A program made the position numbers and the translations under genes. Below the pieces are notes generated by a model. It was not told the origin of the DNA. It saw only the letters and a program-made list of their open reading frames with translations, and made no database searches. From the NCBI GenBank assembly GCA_032718565.1, contig JAVGVS010000294.1:286354-350353 (forward strand): a stretch of 64,000 nucleotides of DNA, given 5' to 3'. Shown here piece by piece: positions 33,733 to 46,049 of this stretch (positions within the stretch are counted from its first letter, which is position 1; each line of letters opens with the position of its first letter). The DNA comes from Distichodus sexfasciatus (taxonomy: Eukaryota > Chordata > Actinopteri > Characiformes > Distichodontidae).

Positions 33733-34983
33733 GTAAGGCACGCACATTTTTTACACGTGCAGCCATCTTGAGGCTTGTTTGCATCGTGTCTGTACAGAAA
33801 ACACTTGAAGGATTAGGGGTGTTTAAATCTGTTATCAATCACAGAGAAGATGCGATAATTAATTTTAAAAAAAAGTATAAGTTGTTACTGAAGAGTTAAA
33901 AATAACCAAAGTTCAAGTCAATTTCAAAGGTATTCGTAGGAGTTGTTTTCTTTTGAATTCGTTTTATGCACTGGGTAGAGTAGTCAAGAGCTTCTTAGAG
34001 GACTACAATGGCAGCATATCTTATGCCAAAGTTTACATGCCGCTCATGTGGCATGCCCCTGAGTAGTATCAAAATCTATCTTAATCATCAAATACTCCGC
34101 AGACATGAGGCAAATAGGAACTTTCCATGTTGCTTTTCAGATTGCAAACAAAAATTCAACAAGTACACGGAGGGAGCCTCAAAAGCTCATTTCTATCGTT
34201 CCCACAACAGCACTATTTCACAGTTGGATAATGTTCCAAGCACATTTGTGTGTGATAATTGTAAGAAGCAATGCATAGATCTGAGAGATCTTCTTGCACA
34301 TGTGAAGGTCCATTTGAGTATGCATGAACTAGTACACTGCCCATTCAACAACTGTAACAAGGCATTTCGAGTTAACTCATCATTTACATCGCATGTTTCG
34401 TGCATACATAGGCATGAGACTGATGTAAACACCAGATTCACATACTCGGAGCTATCTGAGTCCTCACAAATTGAACCTGAAAGTGCAATGGACGAAAGTG
34501 AAACTCAGCCTCAGGTTACAGAAACTGTTGACATCAAATCTTTGTACATTAGAAGTCTGTGCCTGTTTTACATGCAACTACAAGCAAAGTATCTTGTTCC
34601 GTCGTCAACAATTCAACTGATTGTTGATGAGATCAATGGTTTAAGCAACATTTGTCATCAGTATACAAACAGTAAAATTAGAGAAACACTTAGGGCTAAT
34701 TCTGACATGTCAGATGCAGAGATTGATTCACTACTGTAGTTCTGAATATTCAGGAAACTGACTTGCATGCGGCATGTAGCTCTCTACTGTCTACTGAATA
34801 CACCAGAAGGCAGTATTTTTGGAGAAACTTTGGATATGTGCACCCAGAGAAAATCTACCTGGGCAAAAATTAAAATAGAAGAGACTGTTTCACTCAAAAC
34901 ATACCTTTGTCTGACACTTTGAGATCTATTCTCAAAGATTCTGTTGTGTGGCAGGAATGTGCCAAGTCACAAAATAAGCTAGT

Positions 34984-35931
34984 TGTCATGGGGGTGCAGT
35001 TGCGGTGAGGAGAAGGGAAGGGAACGAGGACACTGTTGGCAGGCAAGTGTGAAGGAGTTTATTAGAGCAGGTGAACACAAAAGGGGATCAGTCCAAAAAA
35101 TACCAAAAACAAAGACAAAGTAACAAATTAATGAGCCCCGTGCTCCCGTGTAGGCGTTGGGTGTACTGGAGTGGAGCCTCCCCGAGGAATCAGGAACAAG
35201 CAGCTTCCTCACGCTTGACGACTCGGGAGGCAATACGAACTGTGGCCCAGACTCTAAGCCTCCAAGGCCGTCTGGAAAAACACACACTGGGAGACACGAC
35301 TAATTAGAGACTCTAATTATATATATATATTTTTTTTTAAAAAAAATCTAAAATGTATATTGTATATTGTCTGGTTTAAAATGTATATTGTTTAATGTAT
35401 ATTTTAGTATTTTTACTTATTTATTGTTTATTCCATGTGCCTAGTCGTGCCACTGCCTATTTATTCTCTGTTCTACTGTTCTTTGTTTGTTTGCACTGGA
35501 AATAACCTGGAGCCACGTCGTCTCGTCTCTCTATGTATCTGTACAGTATATAGCAGAGATGACAATAAAGTTGACTTTGACTTTGACTTTGACACAGCTG
35601 AACTCAATAATAAGCGAGGGGGTGTTCTAAACAGATCCTAACCTACTAGGCAGGGAACACGCAGTGCATACAACATACCAGGAAGTAGGTGCGCTCTAAA
35701 CAGAGAGTGAACTACTTGGGAGGGCACACGAAGTGTAGACTCAAAACCCGGAAGTGAGGAGCAAGCTAACACAGACAGCTAAGGCTAACCCGAAGAGACA
35801 AGAGGAGCAAACACACACACACCACAGACACACCACACCAGAAGTGAACCCAGGAGACAGGAAACAAACACAGACACCAAACCTGGGTTCACGCTGGCAC
35901 GGTCCCGTCTAGGTTGGGCGGGACCGTGACA
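34984..35931 (-). mobile_element. Solo LTR (family 1) inside the C2H2-family gene
   Basis: Starts TGTCATGGGGGTG, ends GGGACCGTGACA and is flanked by the perfect 5-bp duplication CTAGT (34979-34983, 35932-35936). Minus-strand AATAAA lies near 35059. It shares CTAACCTACTAGGCAGGGAAC and GAGTGAACTACTT blocks with the LTR at 23138-28274 and, inverted, with that at 56180-57059. It contains a LINE A tail at 35345-35595. Confidence 0.9.
35345..35595 (+). mobile_element. LINE A 3' UTR fragment in the solo LTR
   Basis: The stretch is nearly identical to 26045-26300: AAATGTATATTG repeats, GGAGCCACGTCGTCTCGTC, ACAGTATATAGCAGAGATGA, AATAAAG and the TTGACTT tail. A very short 5'-truncated insertion preceded by a TA-rich target. 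Confidence 0.85.
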
Positions 35932-37489
35932 CTAGTTTCCGATGGTGTCTTAAGTGACATTTCTGATGGATTGGTCTACAAATCCAATGAGCTGTTTGTA
36001 CAAGCAGGTGAGATTGTTATGAAGCTGATATTGTATCACGATGCGTTTGAGATTGTAAACCCCCTGGGGTCTGCAAGGAAAAAGCATAAGCTTGTGGGAG
36101 TTTACTTCACACTCGAAAACTTTCAGCCATTCCATCGCTCCAGTATTGACAATATGCAGTTAGTACTGTTGTGCAAAGAGACAGATTTCAAATATTTTGG
36201 CCGAACACAGTTTTTTCTAGAATGTTGTCAGACCTGAGACAGCTTGAAGAACATGGTCTTGTGACCACTTCTGGTCATGTGGTTAGAGCAACAATAATAC
36301 TTGTTGTAGGGGACAATCTGGGGTCACACTGTATTGGCGGCTACACACAGAATTTCAGCACGTCCAAGTACTTCTGTAGGTATTGTGAGGTACCAAGAGA
36401 TCAACTTGAGAATGTGAGTAAGAGTTTTCCTGTATGTACAGTTGATGCCTATAAAGGAGCCATACAGTTACTGCAGGAGGGTGAGATCAATGATGTCAAA
36501 GAAATATGTTGTGACTTGGTCTTTAACTCTTTGAAATATTACCATGTTTGCCAGCCAGGGCTTTCTCCATGCATAGGACATGACTTGTTGTAGCTTATGA
36601 CTTACCTTTGATACTGTGTAAAGGTCAAGCATTGGTTCACATACTCTCAGCTGAACAGACAAATCGAACAATTTTCCTACAAAGATTCAGATTCTTTTTC
36701 GTCTCCTTCTCCAGTTAAGGAAAAGGCAAACACAGTAGGTGGCCAAGCAGCTGAGAACTGGTGTCTCCTTAGACTCCTTCCTGTCATCATTGGTGACAGT
36801 GTTGATCCTCTTGACCCAGTGTGGCAACAAGTGATCACTTTGAAAGAACTTGTGGAACTAGTGTGTGCACCCACTATCACCGCGGCCCAGGTTGCTTACC
36901 TCAACGTTGTCGTGATTGACTACCTAGAAACAAGAAAAGCATTATTTCCCTCACAGCATCTAAAACCCAAACACCACTATCTTCTCCATTATGCATCATT
37001 GATCCTGAAACTGGGCTCCTTAATACATGTATGGACATGAGATTTGAAAGTAAACACTCCTATTTCAAGAGGTGTGTGAGGAGGATAGAAAACTTTAACA
37101 ATATATGCCAGTCTCTTGCAAACCAGCACCAACTCCTACAAACAACCCTGACCTGCAGTTCTTTTTTTGCACCAGTGCTGAGTTCAAAAAACTCAACACC
37201 ATATCATGCCCACTTGTACAGTGATGTTGTGCGCAATGCAGTTGCAGAACACATGTGTCCTGAACCAGATTCTGTGTCTGTATCCACCGAGGTCAATTTT
37301 AAGGGCACTCTTTACAAAAAGGGCTCTTTTTTCTGCCAAAGACGCGAGTCTGATGACTCAATCAAGTTTGGTGAGATTGAACTGATTTTGGTTAAACTTG
37401 ACAAGGAGGTGTGCTTGCTGGTTACACCACACACATCATTGTATTTGTCAGAGTATGGACTCTATGAAGTAAAACGAACAGATTGTTGA

Positions 37490-38044
37490 TAATTTCAAAG
37501 GTTCTGAATTACTGTTAGTACTAGTTGAATTTCCATGTACATTTTTGACTAAATGCAGTAAAGGTCTGAATTATGAGCCCCCAAGTATGAAACCCTTACA
37601 AAACCTTCAATTTTTCCATTGAATTAACCATAAGAAAAACTGCTTATACTTTTATTGCTCTCTAAAGGACAATGATAAAATCTTCTCTAATTTTGATTGG
37701 TGTTTTACTATTATGCTAACAAGAAACAATAAATATGGAAAATCAGTTAATTACTGGTAACATATATTTAATCACTCTACACAGTAATCTAGAAACACTA
37801 TGAGTCACCAGTCTGTGTAAAACACAAACTGCTCATCAGTGCCAAAACTTACAATACAAAATAGATAGTTGTCTTTTTTGAGGCAGAAAGATTATTTCCA
37901 TGGAAAATGGGTTTTATGAGATTTCGTAGAGGGGCCCAATAATTCTGACCATAACTATGTTGCTGAGGAAAAATTTGGTGTAATGTATAGTTCACATTCT
38001 AATAGCCACTAAACAATGATTCATCTTTTGCCCCCCTCTTGCAG
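37490..38044. other. Likely intron of the C2H2-family gene
   Basis: AT-rich and non-coding, ending in a pyrimidine tract and CAG (CCCCCCTCTTGCAG at 38044) just before the next exon. Confidence 0.5.
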
Positions 38045-39122
38045 TTATGGATGAATGGGTTAGTGACCTAACCTCATCACTCAGTGCTGTGTTCAGCAAA
38101 GAGGATGCTACACAGCGAGTGGTGGAGGTGATAAAAGACCTTGGAGTAAGTTCAACTGCAGTCCTGATGTATGTGGGAGCAGATGACCTTTCACAAGTTC
38201 TGAGGCCGGTAGAAGTAAGAAAGATTATGGCCTGTATTAAATGTAAGTAAATTATTCATTAGTGACATGGATGAGTCTGTCGTTGGTGGCCATTCCACAC
38301 CAAAAAACACTGCCACAAGGAGCTCAGGTTCGAGCATAGCCATGAGAGATCAAGCCTTATCCATTGCATCACCAGCAGGTGGCGATAATAGCTGGCATTA
38401 CTGCTTTGACATACCTTGGAACAAGATGCCCTCTGGTACCAGAAAGTTACTGGAGATGGACAAGAGGCCATCTGCCGCAGAAAGAAGGGAGGTCATCAGG
38501 ATTGTGGTGGCTGAAATCCTGACTGTGTGCAACAAGCCAGGAAAGAGGCATATCACTGAAATAGCAAGGAAGATGGTAATTCACTATCCAAGATCATTTC
38601 AAGATGAGAAGGCCTAATTGTTGGCACCGGCTATGACTCTCTTTTGAAACAGCTTATGTCTCGTATCGATAATCATAAAAGGCTCCAACCTTATCCTGGC
38701 AATAAAAGGCTTGCGGAAGTTGGCGGTCCTAGCAGTGCAAAGAAGGAGTGCAAGGATGCATATGGCTGTGTTAACCCAGATCTGGAGCTTCCTGTAGGTG
38801 AGACGAGACGAGACAATTGCAGAAGGAAAAACAAGAACAGCTTTTGAATATGTACAAAAACAAGGACAAAGATTCAAAGAAAATTGAGCGATTGCTTTTA
38901 GAGACATTTCCCTCACAGAGAAGAGATGTGTTGTCAGCAGCAAAGGACACAGAAGATATTGTGAAGGAGTGGCCTTTCCTCTTCCAGGAAACTGGAATGA
39001 GGCTTCATTTCAGTCAACTGACAGGTGTTCAGGTGGATGACCAGTTTGACAAGTCTGCAGCAAACAAATTCAAGAGAATCCTACGCTACTTGCAGTTTGT
39101 CTATACTGAACCTGAATTCTAA
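38045..39122 (+). pseudogene. C2H2-family gene, SAM-like and C-terminal exons
   Basis: Exon 38045-38242 (acceptor TTGCAG, donor GTAAGT) encodes a 65-residue helical stretch with the pattern of a SAM-like domain (VVEVIKDLGV, DDLSQVLRPVEVRKIM). Then 38267-38617 has a conserved block (MPSGTRKLLEMDKRPSAAE, HITEIARKMVIHYP), and 38644-38800 (LLKQLMSRIDNHKR) follows after a stop. 38817-39122 encodes ETFPSQRRDVLSAAKDTED and WPFLFQETGMRLHFSQLTG. These blocks occur together in a fish multi-copy protein family. Linkage to the segment at 34008-37489 is by position. Stops and shifts at 38616 and near 38810 break it. Confidence 0.55.
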
Positions 39123-39386
39123 TTGATCATTTCAAAGACCAGCAGGACAAGATGTGCTTGCGTATTGATGATACTGCCACTGCAAGGGATACTGACATCA
39201 CCAAGCTGCCATCGACACCTTGCATTGTGGTTTGTGGTAGATAGTGCCTAAGAATATTTTATGATTTAAGAATTTAGATTTTATTTTATCTGTCTGTGGA
39301 ATTACATATTTTAGCATGTTTTGTTTACATAGATAATGGTCTGAGAGGAGTGCCTTCTGTAAAATGAACATAATTAGTGCTGAATG

Positions 39387-40010
39387 TAGGCATAGGCTAG
39401 TTACTGCTATACTGGTATACCGTGGTTTAATAAAGCCATGGTTTCATAACCGTTAAAAGATTGAAAGTGACGGTATCCACCATGTAGTGTGAAGACTAGT
39501 TCAACATGCCCCCTTCCCCACTCCCCCTCTGGTTAACGTGAGCATTCAGTGAACTGAATGCGATGGCAGAAGGAGGGGATCCACAAATAAAAATGATCTC
39601 GCATCTACGGGAGAACCACCCCTTACTATTTGCTCAATTTGAGGTAAAAGACTTGAGATAAACATTTGCAACCTGCTGCTATAGCTAGTGCATCTAATTA
39701 AATACTATTTTTCCTCACCAAGAAACAGATAACACCAGAAAAAAATTTGTCGCTAGTCGCTTTTTTGAAAACTAGTTGCTGGAGGGGTCTAAAACTCGCT
39801 ATATATAGCAACAAAGTCACACGCCCTATCTCTCCCTCCGTCAGCCCCCCAGCCCTGTTACGTATATGTGTATATCAACATTAATTAACATTAGAAAATT
39901 ATTTAACATTTTAACATAAATTACAGAGCTGTAGGGATACCGTGACATTTTTGCTTAAGGTTATAATACTATCAGAATTACATACCATTCATTTCATATG
40001 CCCATGCCTA
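39387..40010. mobile_element. hAT-type non-autonomous element with 8-bp duplication
   Basis: The ends TAGGCATAGG (left) and CCCATGCCTA (right) form an inverted repeat of 9 matches in 10. The element is flanked by the perfect 8-bp repeat GCTGAATG (39379-39386, 40011-40018), the length expected for hAT. The interior has no transposase. It lies in a presumed intron of the C2H2-family gene. Confidence 0.85.
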
Positions 40011-40204
40011 GCTGAATGTTGATGTCCTGTTTTCATCTTATTTTATTTGCCCCAGATTTTGAATTGCAGCGTAGACACAGTATGGGCTGTTCAGCAATGA
40101 AGGACACTAAGACAACACAAATCCTGGCTTATTTAGTCTCATTGGTTTAAAAAAAAGCTCTTTACTTGTTGGTCATCATGTTATACATGTTGCACTGTTC
40201 CAGG

Positions 40205-40376
40205 TAACTATGCTCTCACTGCCAAGGTGTTCATGGTTGCAGTGGATCAGGTTATAGTCAACGAGCAGCTTCCAAGCTTTAGCAAAGCACTCTACATGAT
40301 GTTCTTCTCCTATTACCTGCTGAACATAGACTATCTGGTGGAACTTGGTGCTACGCTGGAGTTCTTACAAAGGTAC
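40205..40376 (+). pseudogene. C2H2-family gene, last recognisable exon
   Basis: After a GTTCCAG acceptor-like site the frame reads YALTAKVFMVAVDQVIV, then PSFSKALYMMFFSYYLLNI and DYLVELGATLEFLQR, with no stop. This is the C-terminal helical segment found in the same family as 38817-39122. The LTR at 40423 follows. Confidence 0.5.
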
Positions 40377-40814
40377 TTACAGAATAACTTTATTGAGCAT
40401 CTTTAACTGTATGAACAGCATCTGTCACGTTGGGTGCTGTCAGCATGACATGAGGCGTGGTCACAATGCAAGCCATCTTTATTACATACAAACATAAAAC
40501 ATAAACTAGGCACGAGGGCCACAAACAAAACAGAAAACTCCTCTGTGAAGACCATACAGCATGCCAACATGGAGAGGGTTGTGTGAGGGTGGACCAACAA
40601 GAAACACTGGGGAAAACTGACCTCAAATCTTAACACACAAACGAGGGGCTGGACCAATGAAACAAAGGGGAACCAATAGGAAAGCAATCAGAAAACAACC
40701 AATGACGAGATAACCAATGGGAAAGAGAGGGCTGGACAAGAACAAACAAGAACAGGTGTACAAACTAATAAACAGTGATCTACCTATCAGACACAAAGGG
40801 AAGGTGAGACAAAG

Positions 40815-42987
40815 GGTGCGTTCGACATGGGCTTAGGTCTGTCTGCAGCTGACGTGACGTAGCACGAGATCTTACGGCGGCTGCAGGGGCGGAGAAAAAA
40901 CCGACTGGCGACAAGCCGGACAACTTTTACCGCTCGTAGTGCGCGAGATCTGCAGTGGCCGAGCTCGTGGTGCTGGCGTTTCCTGTGTTCTTGCATGAAG
41001 AATACGGAGATCAGCAAAGGCAAATTAAAACTTAAAAAAATATATGCGTCACATTATTTTTTATAATCTGATGCTTGTAGTCTCCTTTGGTTTACGGAAC
41101 AGGGCAGAATAAATCTCAAAACAACTCTTTACTGCAGGCTACATTTTTAATGTAAGATTTTTTCAAATACATAAGAAGAGAGGTGATTTTAGCCTAGATA
41201 AATAAAGCTTAACCTGCGAGGGGAGGAGTAGCTGACAGCATGTGTCCACACGATTTTTACACATCCTTTTTCCTACATTAAGGCTGACAGTACAGTTCAG
41301 CAGTTGTGCTAGAATGGCCAAGAACTATATATCTGAAGAAAATCATCCCCAAAAGTATTGACAATAGTGTTTGACCCAACAAATTGCCTCTAGCAAGTAT
41401 CAGCAAATAAAAGCTTATTGTGTATTCACCAGGCTTTCTGCCTTTTCTTTGGACACACACAGTGTATCAATGTACCCTCAGAGTAAGTTATAGTGATTGA
41501 AACAGTTTCAGTTGCCATGGCTTTGAGCCTTTATATAAGCCCAACCATCTACCCATAAACACAACACCTTCTCCACTGCAGAATTGCATAATCAATTGAC
41601 AATCTACTCATTAAGGTTAATTTAGGGAATTCAACTGTGCTACAGTAGAAGACTTAATGGGAAACCTGCACAGCAGTTTAATTTTGTGTGATTTCATGTC
41701 TTTATCTGATAAAAAATAGCATATGGGCATTACCCTCAATGTCAGAAGGGTTTGGCAAACTGTTACACATTGCTTATTTACTCAATAATATGTTAGGTGA
41801 TGTTAACAGATGTTCTAAAATATCAAGCTAGACAGATGACACTCAGTTATATCAAAGTAATGTTGTGATTTTTTTATATCTTTTTGTTCTACTAACCTTA
41901 CTTATAAGAATAGAATGTAAAATGGAAGGGACACTGCCAGGAGGATGTAAATAAATCTATACAAATATCACCTGCATGCACATTACTTCTTTTACAATAA
42001 CCAACTCCTCATTCAAACCATTTTCAGTATTTAAAAAAGCTCAAAATATTGTGAATTGTGGCCCTGTATGAAAAGATAGCTGGCAGAAAAAAAAACATTT
42101 GTTTTAAGGATTCAAAGTTTATATTGTCATATGTGCAAAGTACAGTGCACAGAGTACTATGCAATTCTTACTTGAATGCTTTCTTTACAGAATAGATGAT
42201 TTGACAAATAAAGCAGTGCAACATTACAGTAACTAACAATAAAAATACAACTAACAAAAACTAAAGTGTACTATTAAAGTGGGCATTTCTTTTATTTATT
42301 ATGTTTCATTGTGTTATTAATTGCATTTATTTTAACTTTATTTTAGCAGGTAAATTGTCTGAAAACCAGTTCTCACTGCTTGACATGACATAATACAAAA
42401 ACCAAAGTGAAAACATCCAACACCAAAGAGAAAAGAAAATTAAAAACAAATAGATAAACAAAAACCTTTAGTCACTAAGGTGGAACAAGCTCATGAGGAG
42501 ATTTGTTTTAATGGCTTTGGAGTTTGCTGAAGATTGTAGTGTGCTGTTGTAAATTTTTATATCATTCATAAAAATGGAAAATGGACAAATGTACAGAGGT
42601 TTCTGGGGATCTTTCACAAAATGAACATGAATCATTGAGGGCTTTTTTCTTTCTTGAAATAGCAGGTAACGCATCGGAACTTCCTGGGATACAAACGTCA
42701 CACAAGCCATGCGCGTCCCTAAATTTCTTCAGCCAATAAGGGCAACGTTGTGTTGTCACGGAGGTGGTTCTCAGTCTGTGCAGCCGGTTGAGAGGTGCTG
42801 CAGGATCTGTCTTACGGCGTCTTGCTCTCGCGAGCTTTTTGTACCACGTGACACGATGACGCGTGGTGACGTTTTGCAGCGCCGACTGAAGTCGGACAAA
42901 AAAATCTTACCAAGATGCATTGCGTCAATACCAGAATGCATTGCTTTAAGCCAGCGCTGTAAGCGGCTGCATCAAGTCGAACGCACC
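40815..42987. mobile_element. 2.2-kb TIR element nested in the LTR, unclassified
   Basis: The ends GGTGCGTTCGAC (40815-40826) and GTCGAACGCACC (42976-42987) are perfect inverted repeats. CAAAG occurs directly on both sides (40810-40814, 42988-42992). The subterminal regions (40830-41000 and 42720-42970) are GC-rich and partly inverted relatives (GCAGCTGACG-type on the left, AAGCGGCTGC on the right). The interior is AT-rich without a transposase. Confidence 0.75.
42108..42250 (-). mobile_element. LINE B 3' tail fragment
   Basis: The minus strand reads the TGCACATATGACAATATAAACTT-like 3' end found at 15290-15340. It lacks the coding region and sits inside the TIR element. Confidence 0.45.
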
Positions 42988-43093
42988 CAAAGAGAGTGAT
43001 TGCCAGGTGACTCAGGACAGCAGAAAAACAGAACAGACAATGGCGGCATCTGGTGGCCGCTTAGCTAAAGCCCAGGGGGGTCATGACAGCATC

Positions 43094-43479
43094 ACAAGGC
43101 AAAATAAATTTAACCTTGTTTATTGAAGGCAGTGTCAGCAATTTTGTCTTAATATTATGGATATTTTTGAAAAAGATATTTTTTACCCAACAGATGCATA
43201 TTCAGGATTAATCCTGATAAATGGGACGTCACAACGCGGTAAACCCAAGGGCACTCAGACTCATTTCCAAGATTGCCAATTTTGAGTGGCGCGAATAAGG
43301 AATGTTTCACTTGACTGACATTAGCAAGGGCTTGCAGCCTTATTTTCCTTATTTAAGTTTATTTTGGTTTGGTATGTTTTGTCGTAAAGTGTAGTTTTCA
43401 GTAAAGATTTCAAAAGCAATTAATGGTGTCAGTGTTTTTTTTTCCCTGTCTGTCCCCTTATCTAATCTGTGCATTTACT
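43094..43479. other. Unassigned sequence
   Basis: Contains GCGCGAATAAGG (E2F-like) near 43291. No gene is recognised. Confidence 0.35.
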
Positions 43480-43590
43480 GCAGGAGAGTGATGTGAAATT
43501 GCATATGTTGTAACTAACTCTTGGAAATATTACTATGTATGCTATTCAGGCCTTTGTCTATGCATAGGGTATGACTTGTTTGAGGTAATT
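43480..43590 (+). pseudogene. Second, diverged copy of one C2H2-family exon
   Basis: The stretch after CTGCAG parallels 36472-36593. Shared text includes GGAAATATTACTATGTATGC / GAAATATTACCATGTTTGCC, CTATGCATAGGGTATGACTT / CCATGCATAGGACATGACTT and the TGACTTGTT end. It carries a small deletion and a stop. Here the exon ends TTTGAG|GTAATT, a donor not visible at the first copy. This indicates a second family member nearby or a partial duplication. Confidence 0.6.
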
Positions 43591-44139
43591 TACCTGCACT
43601 ACTTAATATAGGGGAAACCCACCATTAACTGGTAATCCCATGCATAGCCCCCTGTCAGTTGGGCATGAGACATTCATATTCATATTCATATTTTTTCTTC
43701 ATTCAGGTTACATATGGGGGAAATAATCTTTTTTAAAAGTAATTGGGGGAAAGAAAATACATTGGAGCCAGAACTTGAATGGCAATGTAATGTAAAGCTA
43801 ATAGGATTTTCCTCAAAATTACAAAGAAAAAATGCTACATTTTTAATATCGTCATAAATCTTTAAATTATGGGATACATTTTTAATTACAGTTATTTTTT
43901 GTGATTTTATGTAAATTTGTACGTAATTTGAGAAAGCGGGAAACATACAATATAATTTAAACAGTATTTTTCCTGTTAAAAATGTAATAAACACTCTCAT
44001 TGTTGGTTTATTAATTAAGAGAAAATATGTGTAATTTTACAGAGTTTTGCACACAGCTTTTAAAAAAAGAGAAACTACTGTAAAAAAATTACAGATATTT
44101 TCTGTAAAATTACATTTATGACATATCTGCAAAATCTAA
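43591..44139. other. Unassigned AT-rich sequence
   Basis: No motif recognised; TTACAGA/TCTGTAA-type short inverted words lie near 44030-44110. Confidence 0.35.
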
Positions 44140-46045
44140 TTCTTTGTTGCTCAATCTCATTACGATTTACCATCCACCAAGTCCTTATTCTGAATTCCTA
44201 ACTGAATTTGCAGAATTTCTGTCAGACCTGGTCATTTCAACTGAAAGAGCAATAATTGTGGGGGATTATAATATTCATGTAGATAACGAACAAGATGCTC
44301 TGACAGCAGCAGGTTTTACTAATTTACTAGATTCCATGGGCATTGTTCAAAATGTAATTGGGCCCACTCACAACTGCGATCATACCATTGATTTAATCCT
44401 ATCGTTTGATCTTAATGTAGATAATGTAACAGTACTGCTAAACCAGAAGACAGACAGCAACTTCTGATAATGAAAGAATGCTTAATTGACATAAAAAAGT
44501 GGATGTTGGACAACTTCCTCCAGCTAAATCTGGACAAGACTGAGGTTCAGATTAAGGTTCATCACGGTCAAACTTGATGGATTATCCATTGTACCAAGTA
44601 CTGTTGTTAAAAACCTTGCTGTTACTTTAGACTCCAATCTTTCATTTGATGTACATGATTCTAACATTAGTCACACTGCCTTCTTTCAACTCCGTTATAT
44701 TGCCAAACTGAGAAACATGCTATCCTTTCAAGATGCAGAGAAACTGGTTTTATTGCAGAGAAATGCATTTATTATCTCCAGGCTCGATTACTGTAATGTC
44801 CTATTCTCCGGTTGTCCAAATAGGTTGCTAAATAAACTCCAGCTAGTCCAGAATGCAGCAGCCAGAGTCCTCACTAAAACAAAAAAATGTCATCATATCA
44901 CCCCAATTCTATCCTCACTCCACTGGCTATCAGTGAAATTTTGTGTCGACTATAAAATACTCCTCTTGACTTATAAAGCTCTAAATGGTCTTGCACCACA
45001 GTAGGTGAGTGAGCTCATTTGCAACTACAATTCGACACATATGCTTTGATCACAAGACGCAGGTCTTTTAGTAATACCTAGAATAAAGAACGTTACCATG
45101 GCAGGAAGAGCATTTGCTCATAAAGCACCACAGTTGTGGAATAAACTTCCCACTAGTGTTTGGAGCTCAGAAACAATCTCTGCTTTAAGTCAATGCTTAA
45201 GACTTACCTGTTTAGTCAGTCTTTTGGATATTAAAGTCCCTTTTTCTTAGATAAAGGTGAGATCTGGGGGTTCATGATCATTTCAGATTAAAGGTGAAAG
45301 GGAGGATTGGTGCTGTCATCCTACCACTCTTGCTGATCGCTCAAGTTTGCAGACGGTGGTTTGGTGCGATGCCGAGACCACCAGCAGCCCTCATGTCTGT
45401 GTTACTTTCCAGCTCTCCCTTCTTAGCTAGGCTGACATAGTTACTTTACCACTGCCGGAGGTTAGGTTAGGGCACTTAACTCTCTTCTCTCTGTTCTTCT
45501 TTTTCCGAACTGATACCGAGCTGATCCCGATATGATGCTTGGCTGACTGAACCCTCACCCGGACTCTATGGAGTTGATCAAAGCTGATGCCTGACCATCT
45601 CAACCCTCCCGGGCTGATGCTGACCGACTGAACCCGCACCAGGATGGAGACATCATGAAACCAACTGGTATTTGGACCCCATGGACCTCCACTGAATTAG
45701 CAGCATAATACAGAAATAATGAAGCTTAATACTTGCAAGTGGCCCAGTAACAACTCGGGATTCAAAACATAACTTGGACAATTTTTGTGTCTTTGCTTCT
45801 TTAAGTAACTAACAACTCATCTGGAACTAATGCTTGATGTGTATGAAATGTTCATGCGCCTGGTCGCCTCCGAGTCTTAGTTCCTCTCAAGGTTTCTTCC
45901 TATTAGAGGGAGTTTTTCCTTGCCACTGTCACCTCAGGCATGCTTGTTGGGGGATTTAGGCCAGTTACATGTGAAGTGCTTTGTGACAATGACTGTTGTT
46001 AAGAGCGCTACATAAATAAATTTGAATTTGAATTTTGAATTTGAT
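44140..46045 (+). mobile_element. L2-type LINE with internal deletion
   Basis: The N-terminal part is the end of the AP-endonuclease (AIIVGDYNIHVDNEQDAL, GPTHNCDHTIDLIL). Most of RT is missing. The C-terminal part (SRLDYCNVLFSGCPNRLL, LQLVQNAAARVLTKTKK, HWLSVKFCVDYKILLLTYKA, at 44717-45004) is diagnostic of the L2 clade. The 3' UTR ends with GAGCGCTACATAAATAAA and a TTTGAAT repeat at 46020-46044. Stops and frameshifts are present throughout. Confidence 0.88.
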
Positions 46046-46049
46046 GGCA

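Larger units (their letters stand above)
34008..37489 (+). pseudogene. Multi-copy C2H2-finger protein family, main coding part, broken
   Basis: The first segment (34008-34739, 243 codons) has four C2H2-type fingers (FTCRSC, CCFSDC, FVCDNC with H-x3-H, and VHCPFNNC), followed by an acidic linker and a helix-rich region. The frame then shifts and continues to 34983, is split by the solo LTR at 34984-35931, and resumes at 35932 (VNPLGSARKKHKL, SSIDNMQLVLLC, DNLGSHCIGG, FCRYCEV, CIGHDLL). Further segments lie at 36640-37020 and 37031-37489 (LKPKHHYLLHY, MRFESKHSYFK). This set of motifs belongs to an uncharacterised family present in many copies in fish genomes, likely a transposon-encoded or transposon-derived protein. 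At least three stops or frameshifts plus the LTR make it a pseudogene. Biochemical role unknown. Confidence 0.6.
40423..43088 (-). mobile_element. Solo LTR (family 2) carrying a nested DNA element
   Basis: Host LTR parts are 40423-40814 and 42988-43088. It starts TGTCACGTTGGGTG, ends GGGGGGTCATGACA and is flanked by the perfect 5-bp repeat GCATC (40418-40422, 43089-43093). The minus-strand polyadenylation signal lies in CAAGCCATCTTTATTAC (40470-40486). It is the best-preserved copy of the family also seen at 12836 and 57962. Confidence 0.9.

Noticed and set aside
35071..35307. 78-codon plus-strand frame
   Set aside because: Lies entirely inside a minus-oriented solo LTR and lacks motifs.
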